A stretch of 64,000 bases of DNA from Blasia pusilla (GCA_050084515.1 CM114274.1:14446001-14510000); one strand, 5' to 3'. Shown: positions 44,289 through 55,569, counted from the first letter of the stretch. Notes: generated from the letters alone by a model not told the origin. Program-made: numbers and translations.

Positions 44289-45495
44289 TCAGGTCCATCG
44301 CCTGACCCAAGACATGGTGTCATGATGCCCTAACACTGACGGTACTGCCGTCACTCCTCCGGGAAATCCCATCGCTCGCTCTCTCTCGTCGGCATTGGGC
44401 TCCACCAACCGCTGAACCTGGTCATCCCAAACCAAGCCAGGACCGGCCTCCTTGTATGCATAGGAAGCGGGAAAACTCACAAACGTGGGCAAGGCTACCC
44501 GCGGCCTGCCTACCATGTTGACCACAGTCAACAGTGATGGATCATCGTGCCTCACTGCCTGTGATTGACGACCTGGATCTAGAATGGAATCCACTAACAA
44601 ATGGGAGGGGCGCTCCACTCCCGGATACGCCCTCCATAACACCGCATGGGGCACCAAGTTGGTCCACCATAGACGCGGGCGATGGGCTCTAGAACCTACA
44701 CTCGCCGCATCCAAGAACACTGTTGGGCCGATCTAGGCACGCACCTGATGAGCACTCGTCATCACCCGTGACCAGGAGTCTCCTAAGATCAGCACATTCT
44801 CCAAAATGTAGGCTGGAGAACAAGTGTCAACCAACCCATTGCCTCGTCCAGCACTCGATTGGCCTTGAGATGGCCAACCGGAAATGACCAAATCAATGGT
44901 CCCTACCCGCTCTTAGTCTTGCGCCCCCAACAACGAAATATCCCTAGATAGGGAACTCTGGTACTCCTATACCGCGGATGCAGAAAATAAGTCGGGAAAA
45001 TGTAGGCATAACTGCGCCACATGTCATAGTGAGACGCGCTTCGCAACATCGTCTCTCCACATACAGGTACTACTGTACTCGCACTCTTGCGTGCAAAACA
45101 ACAGCTAACCCGGTGCTAATCCCTCCAAAGAGATCTAACACTCGAATATCCTCCTCCGGGGTATACCACACAATGGGTGTGGTATCCATGGGTGTTATCG
45201 TAGCACTCCTTGCTACCTCGGGTTCCTCAGACCCGTCAGGCTCCGGTGCAAACACCTCGCTCCACGCGGTCTGCACGTGCTCATCTGCCAATCTTCGAAG
45301 CTCCTCAGTCGAGCCCCTCAGTGGCACCTCTCCTCCACGGAATGATGCAGCTACCATAACATTCCTCTCCATAGAAATGTCAGGAACAAGAGTATCCTCT
45401 GCATGGACATGTCCCTCAATCAAATCACTAGGCCAAGTGATGGCACTGCTAAATGCTGCTAAGGTTGCCATCTCTCTTGGCCGTTGCTCGATCAC
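44289..45495 (-). pseudogene. Element B C5 cytosine DNA methyltransferase, catalytic Cys lost
   Basis: Motif I (VLDLFGGISTG) closes an open stretch 45495-45070 that also holds the protease-methyltransferase linker. The middle is out of frame. Motif IV reads GWPSQGQ: the catalytic Cys codon is TCT (Ser) at 44868-44870 where A has TGT, and a deletion joins motif IV to motif VI (AYILENV). From 44720 the C-terminal part is open: DAASVGSRAHRPRLWWTN, ALPTFVSFPASYAYKEA, and motif IX with the full PNADERERAMGFPGGVT. Motif X is damaged. Enzymatically dead twice over, but it confirms domain content and position. Confidence 0.88.
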
Positions 45496-45567
45496 TACAC
45501 TTGTGAATCGAACGGGTAATGAGCTAAGGCGCCCATCACCTAACTGCCATCGTGGTCTGTAGGACTC

Positions 45568-46100
45568 TCACTCCTCCCAGTAATCCAAGGAAAACCCCAT
45601 CGGGTATAAAACTGATCCACCAACCAAGATGTCGTAGGACTCTACATCAGTCACTATTGCCTTGGCGCGCACCACGGACTCATCTGTAGGATGTCCGGGG
45701 AGAATCCTCACCATGATCTCCTGTCGGATGATATAGTGTGTGGTACTCGCTCCATCCAAGGATGTTTTTATCAACAATAGGAATCGTCGCACTCGCTTCT
45801 CCCATCGCCCTCCGTGCCTGTACACCAAGAACATCACCAACTCTCCAGGAACTTTGATGAGGACCCATCGATGGGGTCCTCATCGCTTCAAACAACGTGA
45901 AAGACTAAGGAAGCCTAGTCTGTTTTCTGGCTTCCCCTTACTGTGGATCCAACTGTGCGGCTGCTCCACGCATCACAACTACGGCGGCCTCCATCTGGGC
46001 AACCCCGCACATCCAACCAGGATCCTCCTGATCTCTGGCTGCTCCATATGATGTCGATGCCACGGATCCGGCATCGGGTAACCTCAATGCCATAGCGGCA
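45568..46100 (-). pseudogene. Element B protease region
   Basis: 45840-45568 is open and ends ESYDILVGGSVLYPMGFSLDYWEE, aligning with the protease end in A and C. The upstream part with the active site is frameshifted. Confidence 0.75.
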
Positions 46101-46287
46101 ATCTGCTCCTATAGCTGCTGTATCTAAGCAGCCATCCCACCCTCACGTCCGGCGTCTTTCTCGGCGCGTCTAGGTGGTGGTACTCTACCTCCTCCACGGG
46201 CAGCTCCACCATCCTTTCGGGCAACTCTAGCTCCTCGTCCCCCAACAAGAACACGTGGTGCACGATCTCTAGGCCCACCTAGACCGG

Positions 46288-47436
46288 CTACTTGCTCTGG
46301 TGCCCTCTTTGGCCCTCGGTCCGCACGTAACTTAGGATGTAATCTGAAACACCTCGCGCGTGTATGACCATACCTCTGACAATAGTCATAATGATAACCT
46401 CCTGGTGCAGCACCATCTCCTCCTCCATGCTAAGGCACACGTCCATGACCTTGACGAGTGCAATCGCATTGATGATGGGCTCCACCACATGACCAACAAG
46501 TAATAGTAGGCGGCAGCTGTTGAGCCGCATATGAAGGCGCAAGTCTCTATGGCACGCCCTCGCAGTATCCTCCTTGAGCTCGTGCTGCCACAGTAGACCT
46601 ATCTCGGAGTCTACGTTGCTACAGAAAATCGTGACTACTCTCGCCTAGAACCCATGATGGCTACGCTCTCCTCCGCCATGTTGCGCTCAATGTTCTCGAT
46701 GCTCCTAAAAATATCTCTCAACGTAGGGGAGGTGTTAATAAGAAGCACCCCCTCCCGCACCTGTATCCGCAGGGTCCAGTCCAGCACGGTGCACCATGAC
46801 TGGATAGCCTGAGCCTATGTCACCCCCTGAGTGACGTTGATCAACCGGCGCAAGCAAGTGTAAGCCTCACGCAAACTCTCATCCGGGCGCCTCTGGAAGT
46901 CGCAACTTCTCCGTTCGTACCCCTTGGTAGCTTGCCCTCAACTCAGCAAAGAACTCAACCACAGGGTTGAACGTGGGACAAACCCGACTAGACGGTGCAA
47001 CTGCTCCCGTGCGAGTGACCCCTCCTAAAATGTCACTAGTGGAAGAGGAAGTAGCCTCTCCTGACTCCTCCTCCTCATCTGGGAACGGCTCCATCCATAA
47101 CACATACTGTGGGTCATAGTAGAGCCTCCACGCCTCGATCTCACGTGCATATCTCTGAGAGAACTCATGGTAATCGTCCATGGGCGCCCCCTCTAAATGC
47201 TGGAACATACCGTTCCATGCTGTAAACAGGTTGAACTCTCTAGAGTTCCTAGTCCGCTGGGAGTCGCACCAACTCCTAAACTCTGCTATGAAATTGTGCC
47301 TACTGCACCTGAAAACCCTACGCGGTCCTCTACCCTGGTCGTCCATCTCGTACGCCCAATTGGTAGGACCACTCACAATGTGTGGCGATGTGCTCACAAA
47401 CTCCTCTACATCCTCCCCCTCGTCTGACGATGACAC
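46288..47436 (-). pseudogene. Element B gag
   Basis: An open stretch from 47436 to 46879 encodes the gag N-terminal half: an acidic start, EFRSWCDSQR, GMFQHLEGAPMDDYHEF, EIEAWRLYY, then an acidic linker and PVVEFFAELRASYQGVRTEKL. Downstream, in another frame, two Cys-rich knuckles are visible between about 46360 and 46500 (CWSCGGAHHQCDC and a YGHTRE-type knuckle), with the same unusual 2-3-4 spacing as A. Frameshifts break it. Confidence 0.85.
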
Positions 47437-47776
47437 AGAAGGAGGTCAAGGTGGTCCCTCATGTGGAGACCCTCGGAACCTCGTGCCACTCCGCGTAAAA
47501 CCTCTAGAGCTACTCTCGGGTTCACCACCTCGCCTCTCAAAGTCCCGAACGGACTCGGTGATGATCCTCGTGCCCCTCTCACCCGATCACTATGAACCTC
47601 GTGAGTAATCCCTCAATCACTCATCCCAAACATGCGGCACTCAATCTACACTCTCCCTCCCCGAGACGTGTAACGTGCGGCAACACGCGGCGTGGTGCGG
47701 CAAATCGACCAGGCTTTCATCTCATCGAAAACCTACCCTCAACTCCAGACATCCCACACATGTCTATGTCCCCTAA

Positions 47777-47991
47777 ACCGATGGGTTTTCAGATGGATTA
47801 CTGGACTGAGACAACGTCTTATAGACCTGGTTGGCAGTCCGGGGATGGACGTATGAGCCAAGTTCTTGTGAGATTTATTTATGGGGCTCGACCAGGAGGG
47901 TCTTCCCCAACAATGTTAGCATCTGTGGCTAGTTTTAGTGGAGTAGTCACTTGGCCAGGAGACTTTTTGGAGGGTAATGTTTCTGCTATGA
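47777..47991 (+). mobile_element. Fragment F: sense fragment of an A-like element inside the B leader
   Basis: This 215-bp stretch is nearly identical to 30288-30503 of element A (protease-methyltransferase linker) but lies on the plus strand, antisense to B. Unlike A it stays in one frame (YRPGWQSGDGRMSQVL to WPGDFLEGNV), so its source was a less damaged element than A. No target duplication was recognised at its edges. Confidence 0.85.
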
Positions 47992-49344
47992 AATAAATGA
48001 TGCTCTCACCATCCACACACCCAATATCCCCAAATAAACTACCTAAATCCCAGAATCCCTCACACGTGGAGGGTAAAGGACCAGAATGGGTAACCTGAAC
48101 ACATGTCGATGTCGCTCCTTAGCAACTGCAAATCTCGACCCCAACTTGGTCGTGGAGACAACTACTCCAATCAGCAAGTCATACTCCTCCCGTACTGATG
48201 CTGCTCAAAACTCCTCGGGTAGACAGTGCGGTTCCAGCGAAACGGTGCAGCATTGCAGGCGGCACGGAACGGCTACGAATGGCACGGCCCTCGATGGTGG
48301 GATGCGGCACTCGGCGGCATACCCTCCTCAATCAACAATAAACCCATACTCTGCTCCACAATGATGGTGCGGCTCCGTGATCGAGACGGTGCGGTGCGGC
48401 CACGAGCGGCACGGCGCGGAAATCAGCGGCTAGGGGCGTCACGGCACGCTACTCGATCGTCGTCGAGCGGCTACCAATCACAACATAGCAGCATGAAATC
48501 AAAACTCAAACACCATAACCGCAGGTCATCTACCATCACTGGTTGATGACGAAACTGCGATGATGGTGGCGGCCAAAACAAAGTATGTGGTGGTGACGCA
48601 AGTCAGAGAATCAACGAACGTCGTGGAAGACCCTCCACTCCGTAATGGCGGCAATGGCAACCAAAGGGTGAACAACAGACGGTGGACCGTTGACCACTAA
48701 TGGTGACGCCCGACCGGTGACGGTGACGGTTGACTATCGACAACGGACCGTTGACGGCAACTATGACGGCAACGGCCGCCACCGGCGTGGCAGCTGGTTT
48801 GGGGTTTGAACAATTTAACCCTAAAAATCACCTAGCAATGGCAGTTTTGTAAGATTGAACATAACTTTTTGGTCGCAACTCCAAATTCCGCACTATTTAT
48901 TGCACAAAGTGCAGAGCTTCAGGATCTATGACAATGTCAAAAAATATTTTGAATTGGACATTTCAGTAAAGACTGAGGGGGACTGTCGTAAAGCCCAATG
49001 TCTCTTTCTCCTACACAAAATTTGTCAGCGCTTCCGCGCTGATTTCTCTCGAAGAAAATGTAAAACCCGTAAAAATACAAATCAGCAAGCTACATGGTGC
49101 TCCCAAGAGCACCGACATGGGGCAACTTGCCCCCATACTCAATCCCTATCAAAAATTGGGCAGCGCTTCCGTGTGCCATTCTTCCACACAAAAAAACGGC
49201 AAATGCAAACAACAATCAAAGCAGCCCTTGCTCCGGTGAGCACTCCCATGAGCCGTTGAACAGGGAACATGATCCCCAATCTGCAAAAACTGCGAGTGAC
49301 CTGCGAGCTCCCCCATGAAGCTCTCTCACTCTCTCATTCTCTCA
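47992..49344. other. Leader-like sequence, no gene recognised
   Basis: Probably includes part of the element B leader. It has several GGTTGAC/CCGTTGAC repeats (48660-48770) and two similar CAGCGCTTCCG segments (near 49028 and 49161). No conserved frame. Confidence 0.4.
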
Positions 49345-49859
49345 TTCTCTCTTTGTAAAGTAAGATCCAATCCCTTTCTACACCATCTCACACCATAGCT
49401 CTCAAAGGTGTGCACTCTCTCTCATGTCAAACCAAACCCACTCTCCTAATGAGAGGCTTGAGTTACACGTATAAGGCAAGGGGCCATAGCTCCACCGCCT
49501 CATGCCAAGAGGTTCAACAAAGAGAGAATGAGCTCTCAAGCTCTCTCTCCTTGAGGTATACCCCTCCCCTCTCCCAAGATCTCTCCATGGTAATCTTTGC
49601 TCCCAAGTCACCTCCTTGGCTCTTGACCTGATGTAGGAGGTCATGGGTCACTTACCAAAAATAGAAAGTCAACTATCCCCAATATGGAAACTTACCTGAA
49701 ATAGGAAGTTTCTTTATATGGCTCCAAATGAGCCGAAACAAAGGGGAAACTTGCTCTCTCAAGTTTCCCAAGGCCTCAGCAGGTCATTTTTTACCTCCTG
49801 GGTCTGTCCTCCACTACTCGTGAAGACGCTCTGCTAGATCCCAACGATCTATCCTAACA
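49345..49859 (+). repeat. R-family repeat, copy 3
   Basis: The most complete copy with 58164-58640. It runs from ATTCTCTCTTTGTAAAGTAAG to CTATCCTAACA, so on the minus strand it starts TGTTAGGATAG. It abuts the start of element C. Recurrent short open frames have no signature. Confidence 0.75.
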
Positions 49860-49989
49860 GTCATGACAAGTGAGGAACCACCCCGACTCCCAATCCGTGG
49901 TTGGATCGTCATCACTAGACATCGGGTTTGGTGACGAGATTGTGGACGGGGAGAGTGTTACCTGGGGAGAGATGGACGACATGGGCCAC

Positions 49990-50713
49990 CGGGGCATGCG
50001 TTGTTTCTCGAGTGGCGTAAGCACCATAGATCTTGATGATTTCATCTAGGAGTTCAACACGTAGTGCGACTTCCAAGAGATACAGACACCTACGCAGTTC
50101 AACCCTTTTATGGCATGGAAGGGGTTGTTCCAGCACTAGGAAGGTCCGCTGATGGATGACTACATGGAGTTCCGATCTCTATACTTTGTAGATATCGATG
50201 CTTGGGGATGTATTGGGCTTCAGGGTATGTGTTCACTAGTGCCCGCGAGGCGTATGCTGGGATAGTGAGAGCGGAGAGATCTTCACATCAGCCTGGGGAC
50301 TAGATGGAGATGATGAAAGTGAGGGTAGTGAGGTGGCAGAGACCTCTTGTGGTAGAGGAACACCGAGTTTCAGTCCTACAGTGGAGTTCTTCCGATAGTT
50401 GGGGAGGAGCTACGAGGGCGTGCGGACCGACAAGCTAAAGAGTATACAGGATTTTCAGCGGAGATTGGGTGAGAGTCTGAGGGAGGCGTTCACGCGCAAG
50501 CAATGGTTGATTGTTGCCACATATGGGGTGATTGAGGCACAGTCACTGCACTATTGGTACAAAGTGCTAGATGAGGAGCTACGGAGGAGAGTTTGGGATA
50601 CGATGTTGCTTCACACGATAAAGCCCACATTGAAGGTGGTCTTCGAGTTGTCTAAGGAGGTAGAGCTCAACACGAAAGAGGAGCAGGTGATGACCACAAG
50701 ATTGGGAGTTTAA
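49990..50713 (+). pseudogene. Element C gag
   Basis: The N-terminal half is interrupted by stops. 50399-50713 is open and matches the capsid C-terminal half: GRSYEGVRTDKLK, LGESLREAFTRK, DEELRRRVWDTML and VFELSKEVELN. The zinc-knuckle region is missing or unreadable; the frame stops at 50713 and protease follows 150 bp later. Confidence 0.8.
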
Positions 50714-50870
50714 CCAACGGAGGTGTTTCGGCTGGCCGCCACGTTGTGTGAGCGTGGAGAGGTGACTGTCTCTCGTTCAGACTTGAGGAGGTGAGGAGAT
50801 AGTTGAGGAGGTGGTGGACTTGCCCTCAGAGCAGGTGCTTGGAACGTCTCCCACTGAGTCATAGCATACT

Positions 50871-51398
50871 GTGGCGGAAAATTTGGTAGAAATGCCAGCT
50901 AGGCCAGCAATAGAGCAAGCCATGATCATACCACATGTGGTATTGTTGGATAACCGAGCACGAGTGTTTTTCTTGGCTAGTTCCACAGGTACGGTGTACC
51001 ACCCGCAGTGCGTCCTACTTGATTTGAGAGCACATCCCTTGATGTTAGGGAAGACAACATGTTTGGCGGTGGGTTTACGGAAAGGCGACATTGAGCGTTG
51101 TCCCTTTCAGATACAGACCTCTATTGGGGGCGTATCACCCACGTAGTACATGACTCAACAGGAGTTAGTGATTAGTCTCCAGCAAGAGCATGAGACACAT
51201 AGTGTGATGGTGAGCACTCGGGCGATTACAACTCCGTCAGATTCATATGATGTGTTGGTAGGGAGTACGATGTTGTACCCTCTTGGTTTTATTTTGGATT
51301 TTTGGGAGGAGATGATTTCTTATCGGCTAGGATGGCGATCAGGTAATGGACGAGGGAGCCATCTACCAGTGTTGTTTGCTGGGAGTAGTGGTGGTTGA
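50871..51398 (+). pseudogene. Element C protease region
   Basis: An open stretch 50871-51146 with MPARPAIEQAMI, VVLLDNRARVF and VLLDLRAHPLMLGK, where the catalytic DSG is replaced by DLR, then GDIERCPFQIQTSIGG. It continues in another frame to YDVLVGSTMLYPLGF at 51150-51398. The catalytic loss makes it inactive. Confidence 0.82.
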
Positions 51399-51907
51399 CC
51401 GCGTGAAGATACGGTGACCACGTTGGCAGCATTCACAGGTGGCGTCAGCTGATCAGGGAGTTGTTGGGGAGGAGCACACATGGGGAGGACATTCCCGTAA
51501 CGGATAGTCCCATGGAGAGACATGCCAGGGTGGGTATCTCTTCCCATGGTGCGGAGTTTGCTTTACCGTTGTTGGGTACGAGCGAGGAGTATAGCTGAGC
51601 TCATGAGGCAGGTATGGAGTTGTTCTTGTGTTTTGGAGCAGACAGAGTCAGGTGACAGTCATGCTTTTGGACTGGAGACTTCATATGTTCGGGTACCACA
51701 CGTGTTGTGTGGCAACGTTTGGATCAAGGTACGAGAGTGTTAGATTTCTTCGAAGGGATCAAAACGGCGAGTATCTGCAATGTTGCAGTGTTGGGGGAAT
51801 GACGGCACCAATGATGCTAGATGTGTATAGGATAGGAGATCATGTCGGGGACATATGTGTGTGCTATCTCGAGTTGGGGGGATCCAACTGCCAGCTAGGG
51901 GGGCGGT

Positions 51908-52044
51908 TGTAGGGTCCCAGTGTATATGCGTGAGTATATTTCATTTATGGATGGATCAACCCGTGTGTTGGGAAGATCGGTGTTGTGTGGTGTGTAGATG
52001 TGACCAGCGATGTGGGTTGTGTAGCGATGTGTATGCGCACGACA
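51908..52044 (+). repeat. Element C 3' LTR (137 bp) with polypurine tract
   Basis: The tract GCTAGGGGGGCG (51893-51905) precedes an LTR beginning TGTAGGGTCCC and ending GCGCACGACA. The right half matches the LTRs of B and G. Confidence 0.75.
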
Positions 52045-52385
52045 CAAGACACCTATGCATCTTGCCTAGTATTAGTCTCGAGGCAAGTTCTGCTGTCCTT
52101 CCTAGTCTTATCACTAGCTAGTCTAACGTTCCAACGTTGGTGCAACAAACTTAGCTATTTGAATTTGTGACGTAAGCTCTCTCTAGCTTGTTGAGGTACA
52201 TCTTCTCTCTCCCTACACCCTCTCCTTGATGACCTATGCAAGAAAATCAGCTCCTTGATCCTAAACCTAGAATAGTAGATCAAGGGTAAATTTTAACAAA
52301 TACAAATTTTTTTTAAAAAAAATAGTAAACTCTGCAAATAGGTTCAAAATGGGCCCAAACCAAGGGAAAACTGTACTTTACCCTA
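52045..52385 (+). repeat. Element E repeat fragment and decayed R copy
   Basis: 52045-52150 matches the 24200-24300 part of element E (TCCTAGTCTTATCACTAGCTA, ACGTTCCAAC.TTGG). 52160-52385 is a decayed R copy (CTCTCTAGC, AAATAGTAAA.TCTG, GGTTCAAAATGGGCCCAAAC). The same pair of repeats is adjacent at 3780-4390. Confidence 0.55.
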
Positions 52386-52569
52386 CTCCTCGTCTTGTCA
52401 TCCTTAATGTACAGTCTCTCCCAAAGTGCCGCACGCATGCATATGCTTTGTTCCATTAGAAAGGACATGGCATTATTTCTCAGTGTAAGAATATTTGTAG
52501 CTCCCAAAAATTTGATGCATGTTTGTCTTCTTTTTTATACAATACAATAGCGGATGCTCATTCACTACT

Positions 52570-53290
52570 CCACACGTACTAGAAAGGTGGAGCCCTACTT
52601 TAAGTATTTATCAATCTCCTCCTTAACCATTAAAGAATATTTTGGGTTCAACCTATAATGGCACCCTCCTTTAAGTTGGTTTGATGCTCCCTTGAATTCC
52701 TTTGGATGCCTTTCATGTCCTCCATGGTTATGAAAGGACCACGGAGGACATGGAAGATGCTCTTGTCGTAACTTTGTATCTCTTTACAAACCTCTTTAGC
52801 CATCCTTTATAAGTAATTGAATGGCTTCAACCAATATGTCTTCACAGGCTAGTGGATTCACTATACCTTCTATTCTTGCGCAAGTGCTAGTCCCAAATCC
52901 ATTATTCCTATTGTAAAATTACTCCCTTCTTCTTTGGGTACTTTTGTCCATGCTTCTTCTATTTCATAATAATCTAGATAACTCACAAAGACCATACTAG
53001 TGTCGGACTTGAAGTATGAGGTGTACTCTCTCTCGTGTGTGCTAGGGGTCTCCCTTTATACTTCTCCACATCCCAAGATACCCCTCCTACCTTGCTAGAG
53101 CAAGTTAGAGGGTTTAAGAATTGCACCGTTCTTTTCATGTACTTTGTAATGACTCCAATTTCTAGTCCCATATAGCCATCTTTGGCCTATTAAAACGCTT
53201 AAGATACCCTAATTCTATGATGAAATAATTCATATTGAGTAGCGCCCGACCAATATGCATGACCACATCCTTGAGCATTCTTAATGGCTT
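52570..53290 (-). pseudogene. Degraded Ty3/gypsy remnant (protease-RT linker)
   Basis: On the minus strand around 52600-52680 the phrase YRLNPKYSLMVKEEIDKYLK can be read, typical of the start of plant Ty3/gypsy RT. Upstream stretches (near 52930 and 53000-53171) read like the acidic linker before RT. Stops are frequent. It is not of the A/B lineage. Confidence 0.6.
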
Positions 53291-53825
53291 TCTTCAAATT
53301 TGATTTTCCAGACGTAGTATTATACTAGATTTTGTACCTACCAAATTTTCAATTACATTTGATTATGTGAAAATGTTTTGGTGTATAATCATCTAATCAT
53401 TGTATAACAATTATTAGATGATTTTGTGACACACAATACACTCAAAACAAGAAGTGCCTATGTGAAAAAAAATCTTGTGAAGAGAAAATGAAAGTCTCCT
53501 ATGAATGCTTGATATGAAAGGATCATGACGTAATGTTGAACCCCACGTATACTAGTAAAAGAAGAAAAAAAAAGACGCCCTTTCATCCGCGGAATCAACC
53601 AAGAAAGAGAAGGTAATTCTGTTTATATTCTCCGAGCATATTTCAATAACTTTGGCAAAGCTCAGAAAAGATATTGAAGAGATAGACGAATAAAGTCTAA
53701 GCTAAGAACTCATAATGAAATGGCAACCAATGATCCATTCGATTCATCCATGCCGACAAATCCTCGTAAACCTTGAACTTTCTTAGTCCACTACATTCCC
53801 TTAACCCCTACAAGCTATGCCGATT
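53291..53825. other. No gene recognised (3' flank of lectin gene)
   Basis: No kinase remnant was found downstream of the lectin-TM stop in any minus-strand frame, so the kinase is absent, not frameshifted. Confidence 0.6.
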
Positions 53826-54827
53826 CTAAAAGCGTCCGCATAGAAGCAGCAGCAAGACCACCATGCCGCCAAACACTCCTCGTCCAATGGAGCGCTTATT
53901 TGCTCTGGAGGATTTTGTGCCCATTTTCGGGGGTGTCAAATAAGGTGGATCCGGAGGTGGTGATGGCCTCATAGAAGGCCTCGTAGTCGGTGCGGGTGCG
54001 GGTGGAGTGGGGAAAGAACTTGAGAATTTCCAGTCGTGTACCGTATAGTAGTTGTGGCAATTGCATAGACCATTTGACCCCGAGAATCCCACCCACACGA
54101 GATCCTGGTCGAAGATATCGGAAAGATGCAAGGGATAAGAGATGAAAGCCTCCGCAGGTCTGCCATTAGTTTCGTTTATCCTTACCTCGAGAATTGATGC
54201 GGACGCATCGTAATCGATCCAAGCGAACATCCTGTCCATGGTGTAGAACATCGTTATATTCAGGTCACCCGCATTTCTCGCGATCCTGGATGTGATACTC
54301 TCAACGTCTATGCCCACGTGATTACTATCGGAGTCGAACACGTTCTGGAAGGTATCAAACTCCACAGCCAACGTTCTTGGCCCGTCAAAAGAGTAAACAC
54401 CCAAACTTCCGCCAGCGCCACCTATCCAGATTGGCTTATCAAGCATCACGAAGGCCATTCCATCACCTGGGGCAACGGCAGTCTTTCCCGTTGTTTCATT
54501 CTTGAAGAGAAACCTCGGCTCTATTTCGAAACTGAAACTTGTGCTAAAAGAGGCAGTCTGGTTTGTGGATGGGATAAGCACCTGAAGAGGCTCTCTGTAA
54601 AGAGCGACTCCAACGGTAGCGAAATAGAAATCCTCTGTCTGGTTTCTGTCGGGTGGATCCGGCGTGAGCTTCAATAAACCTGTACTGGTAGTAGTGGCAT
54701 TTCCCTCGCATGTGAAATCACTCCCCTTTCCACACGAGAAATTCGAATCGATATCGATCGTCAAGCCAGTTGCCAGACAAAGCTTGAGCACTACCATTAC
54801 CAACACAGAATCTACCCGGCTATTCAT
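53826..54827 (-). CDS. L-type lectin-domain membrane protein without kinase
   Basis: A 333-residue open gene paralogous to the lectin receptor kinase at 17115. Signal peptide at about 1-21. The lectin domain spans about 22-265 with two N-terminal Cys (SCGKGSDFTC), VGVALY, GDGMAF, the signature VEFDTFQN at 155-162 with SNHVGID, and VWVGFSG..GLCNCHNYYT. A Pro-rich linker follows (about 280-305), then a short hydrophobic segment (GGMVVLLLLLC) and the end at Phe333. It could be a lectin receptor-like protein anchored by its C-terminus, working with a partner kinase, or the product of a truncated gene. The lectin coding sequence has no stops or shifts over its whole length and the promoter is conserved, which favours a functional product. 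No intron is needed. Confidence 0.85.
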   Translation of the reverse strand: MNSRVDSVLVMVVLKLCLATGLTIDIDSNFSCGKGSDFTCEGNATTTSTGLLKLTPDPPDRNQTEDFYFATVGVALYREPLQVLIPSTNQTASFSTSFSFEIEPRFLFKNETTGKTAVAPGDGMAFVMLDKPIWIGGAGGSLGVYSFDGPRTLAVEFDTFQNVFDSDSNHVGIDVESITSRIARNAGDLNITMFYTMDRMFAWIDYDASASILEVRINETNGRPAEAFISYPLHLSDIFDQDLVWVGFSGSNGLCNCHNYYTVHDWKFSSSFPTPPAPAPTTRPSMRPSPPPDPPYLTPPKMGTKSSRANKRSIGRGVFGGMVVLLLLLCGRF

Positions 54828-55260
54828 AATTTTGGACTCTCGAACGCCGCAATCGTTCGGTGGTACTGAAGTCGTCGGCGCGAAATTCAGCGAATTCCCG
54901 TTCCGCCGGGAAGGACTCCCTTTCTGTAGAAGCGAACGTTGCAGTCAGCGAGTTGAGTTGTTCACTGTTGCAATATCGCATCAGAAGAGACAAATGCGGA
55001 CCGTCTCCAGGGGAAGATATCGATCGAGCAAGCTAAAGCAATAGCTATCTGGGTTAGTGCACTGAGAGAAGTTGGCATAGGGTAATTTTCGTGCATATCG
55101 TTGTTCCTGCACATGTATTCCAATACGATCCCATAAGAAATTTGGCTTAAAAGCAACGAAATACTCGATGGAGGACAGTTATGTGCGATAAATACTTGAC
55201 ATGGGAACGACTGCTCACCCAACTGTTAGCTCCGATGCTTGGTCGAGTGTTGATTGCTTA
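54828..55260 (-). promoter_or_regulatory. Conserved upstream region of lectin-TM gene
   Basis: The reverse complement aligns along its length with 16660-17110 upstream of the lectin kinase (CCAAGCATCGGA, GGGTGAGCAGTCGTTC, GCAGGAACAACGAT, ACTCGCTGACT). This implies retained promoter and leader function, or a duplication recent enough to leave it recognisable. Confidence 0.55.
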
Positions 55261-55569
55261 CTCAAGCAGCACCCATTTCCCATCCTCTCTCCAAACTTTT
55301 TCTTCGGTTCCTCCGCGGGTCTGGTAGATACTGCCGAAAACTTGTGCTGTAAGTGACAAGGAGTCGTACACTGCATAGCCATGACAGGGCAAATCGTTTG
55401 AAAGGATCACTGGCAATTGATAATGGACAACATCAATATCCATGAATATTTTGAGGCATTCCCATTATCCTCCAAATGCATTCAGCTCGTTTCTTGTCAA
55501 TATTACAATCCGGCTGATTCGTTCGGAAAAAAAAGCTAAGAATCGTCGCGGGCCTAAGTTCACAAATGT

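Larger units (their letters stand above)
39772..47436 (-). mobile_element. Element B: second methyltransferase/PHD Ty3-gypsy copy
   Basis: Minus-strand relative of A with the same order: gag (up to 47436), zinc knuckles, protease, methyltransferase, RT/RNase H, integrase, PHD, polypurine tract, LTR (39772-39897). It is clearly diverged from A at the protein level, so it represents another subfamily. It is broken by a solo LTR (41044-42286), by deletions in the integrase and methyltransferase, and by frameshifts. Its 5' LTR was not found; sequence beyond 47436 is leader-like and carries a foreign fragment (47777-47991). Confidence 0.9.
49860..52044 (+). mobile_element. Element C: internally deleted family member
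   Basis: Carries leader, gag and protease of the A/B family, then jumps at about 51760-51800 to the 3' end with polypurine tract and a 137-bp LTR. Methyltransferase, RT, integrase and PHD are missing. No 5' LTR is seen; an R repeat lies directly upstream. It could be a non-autonomous derivative or simply a deleted relic. Confidence 0.8.
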
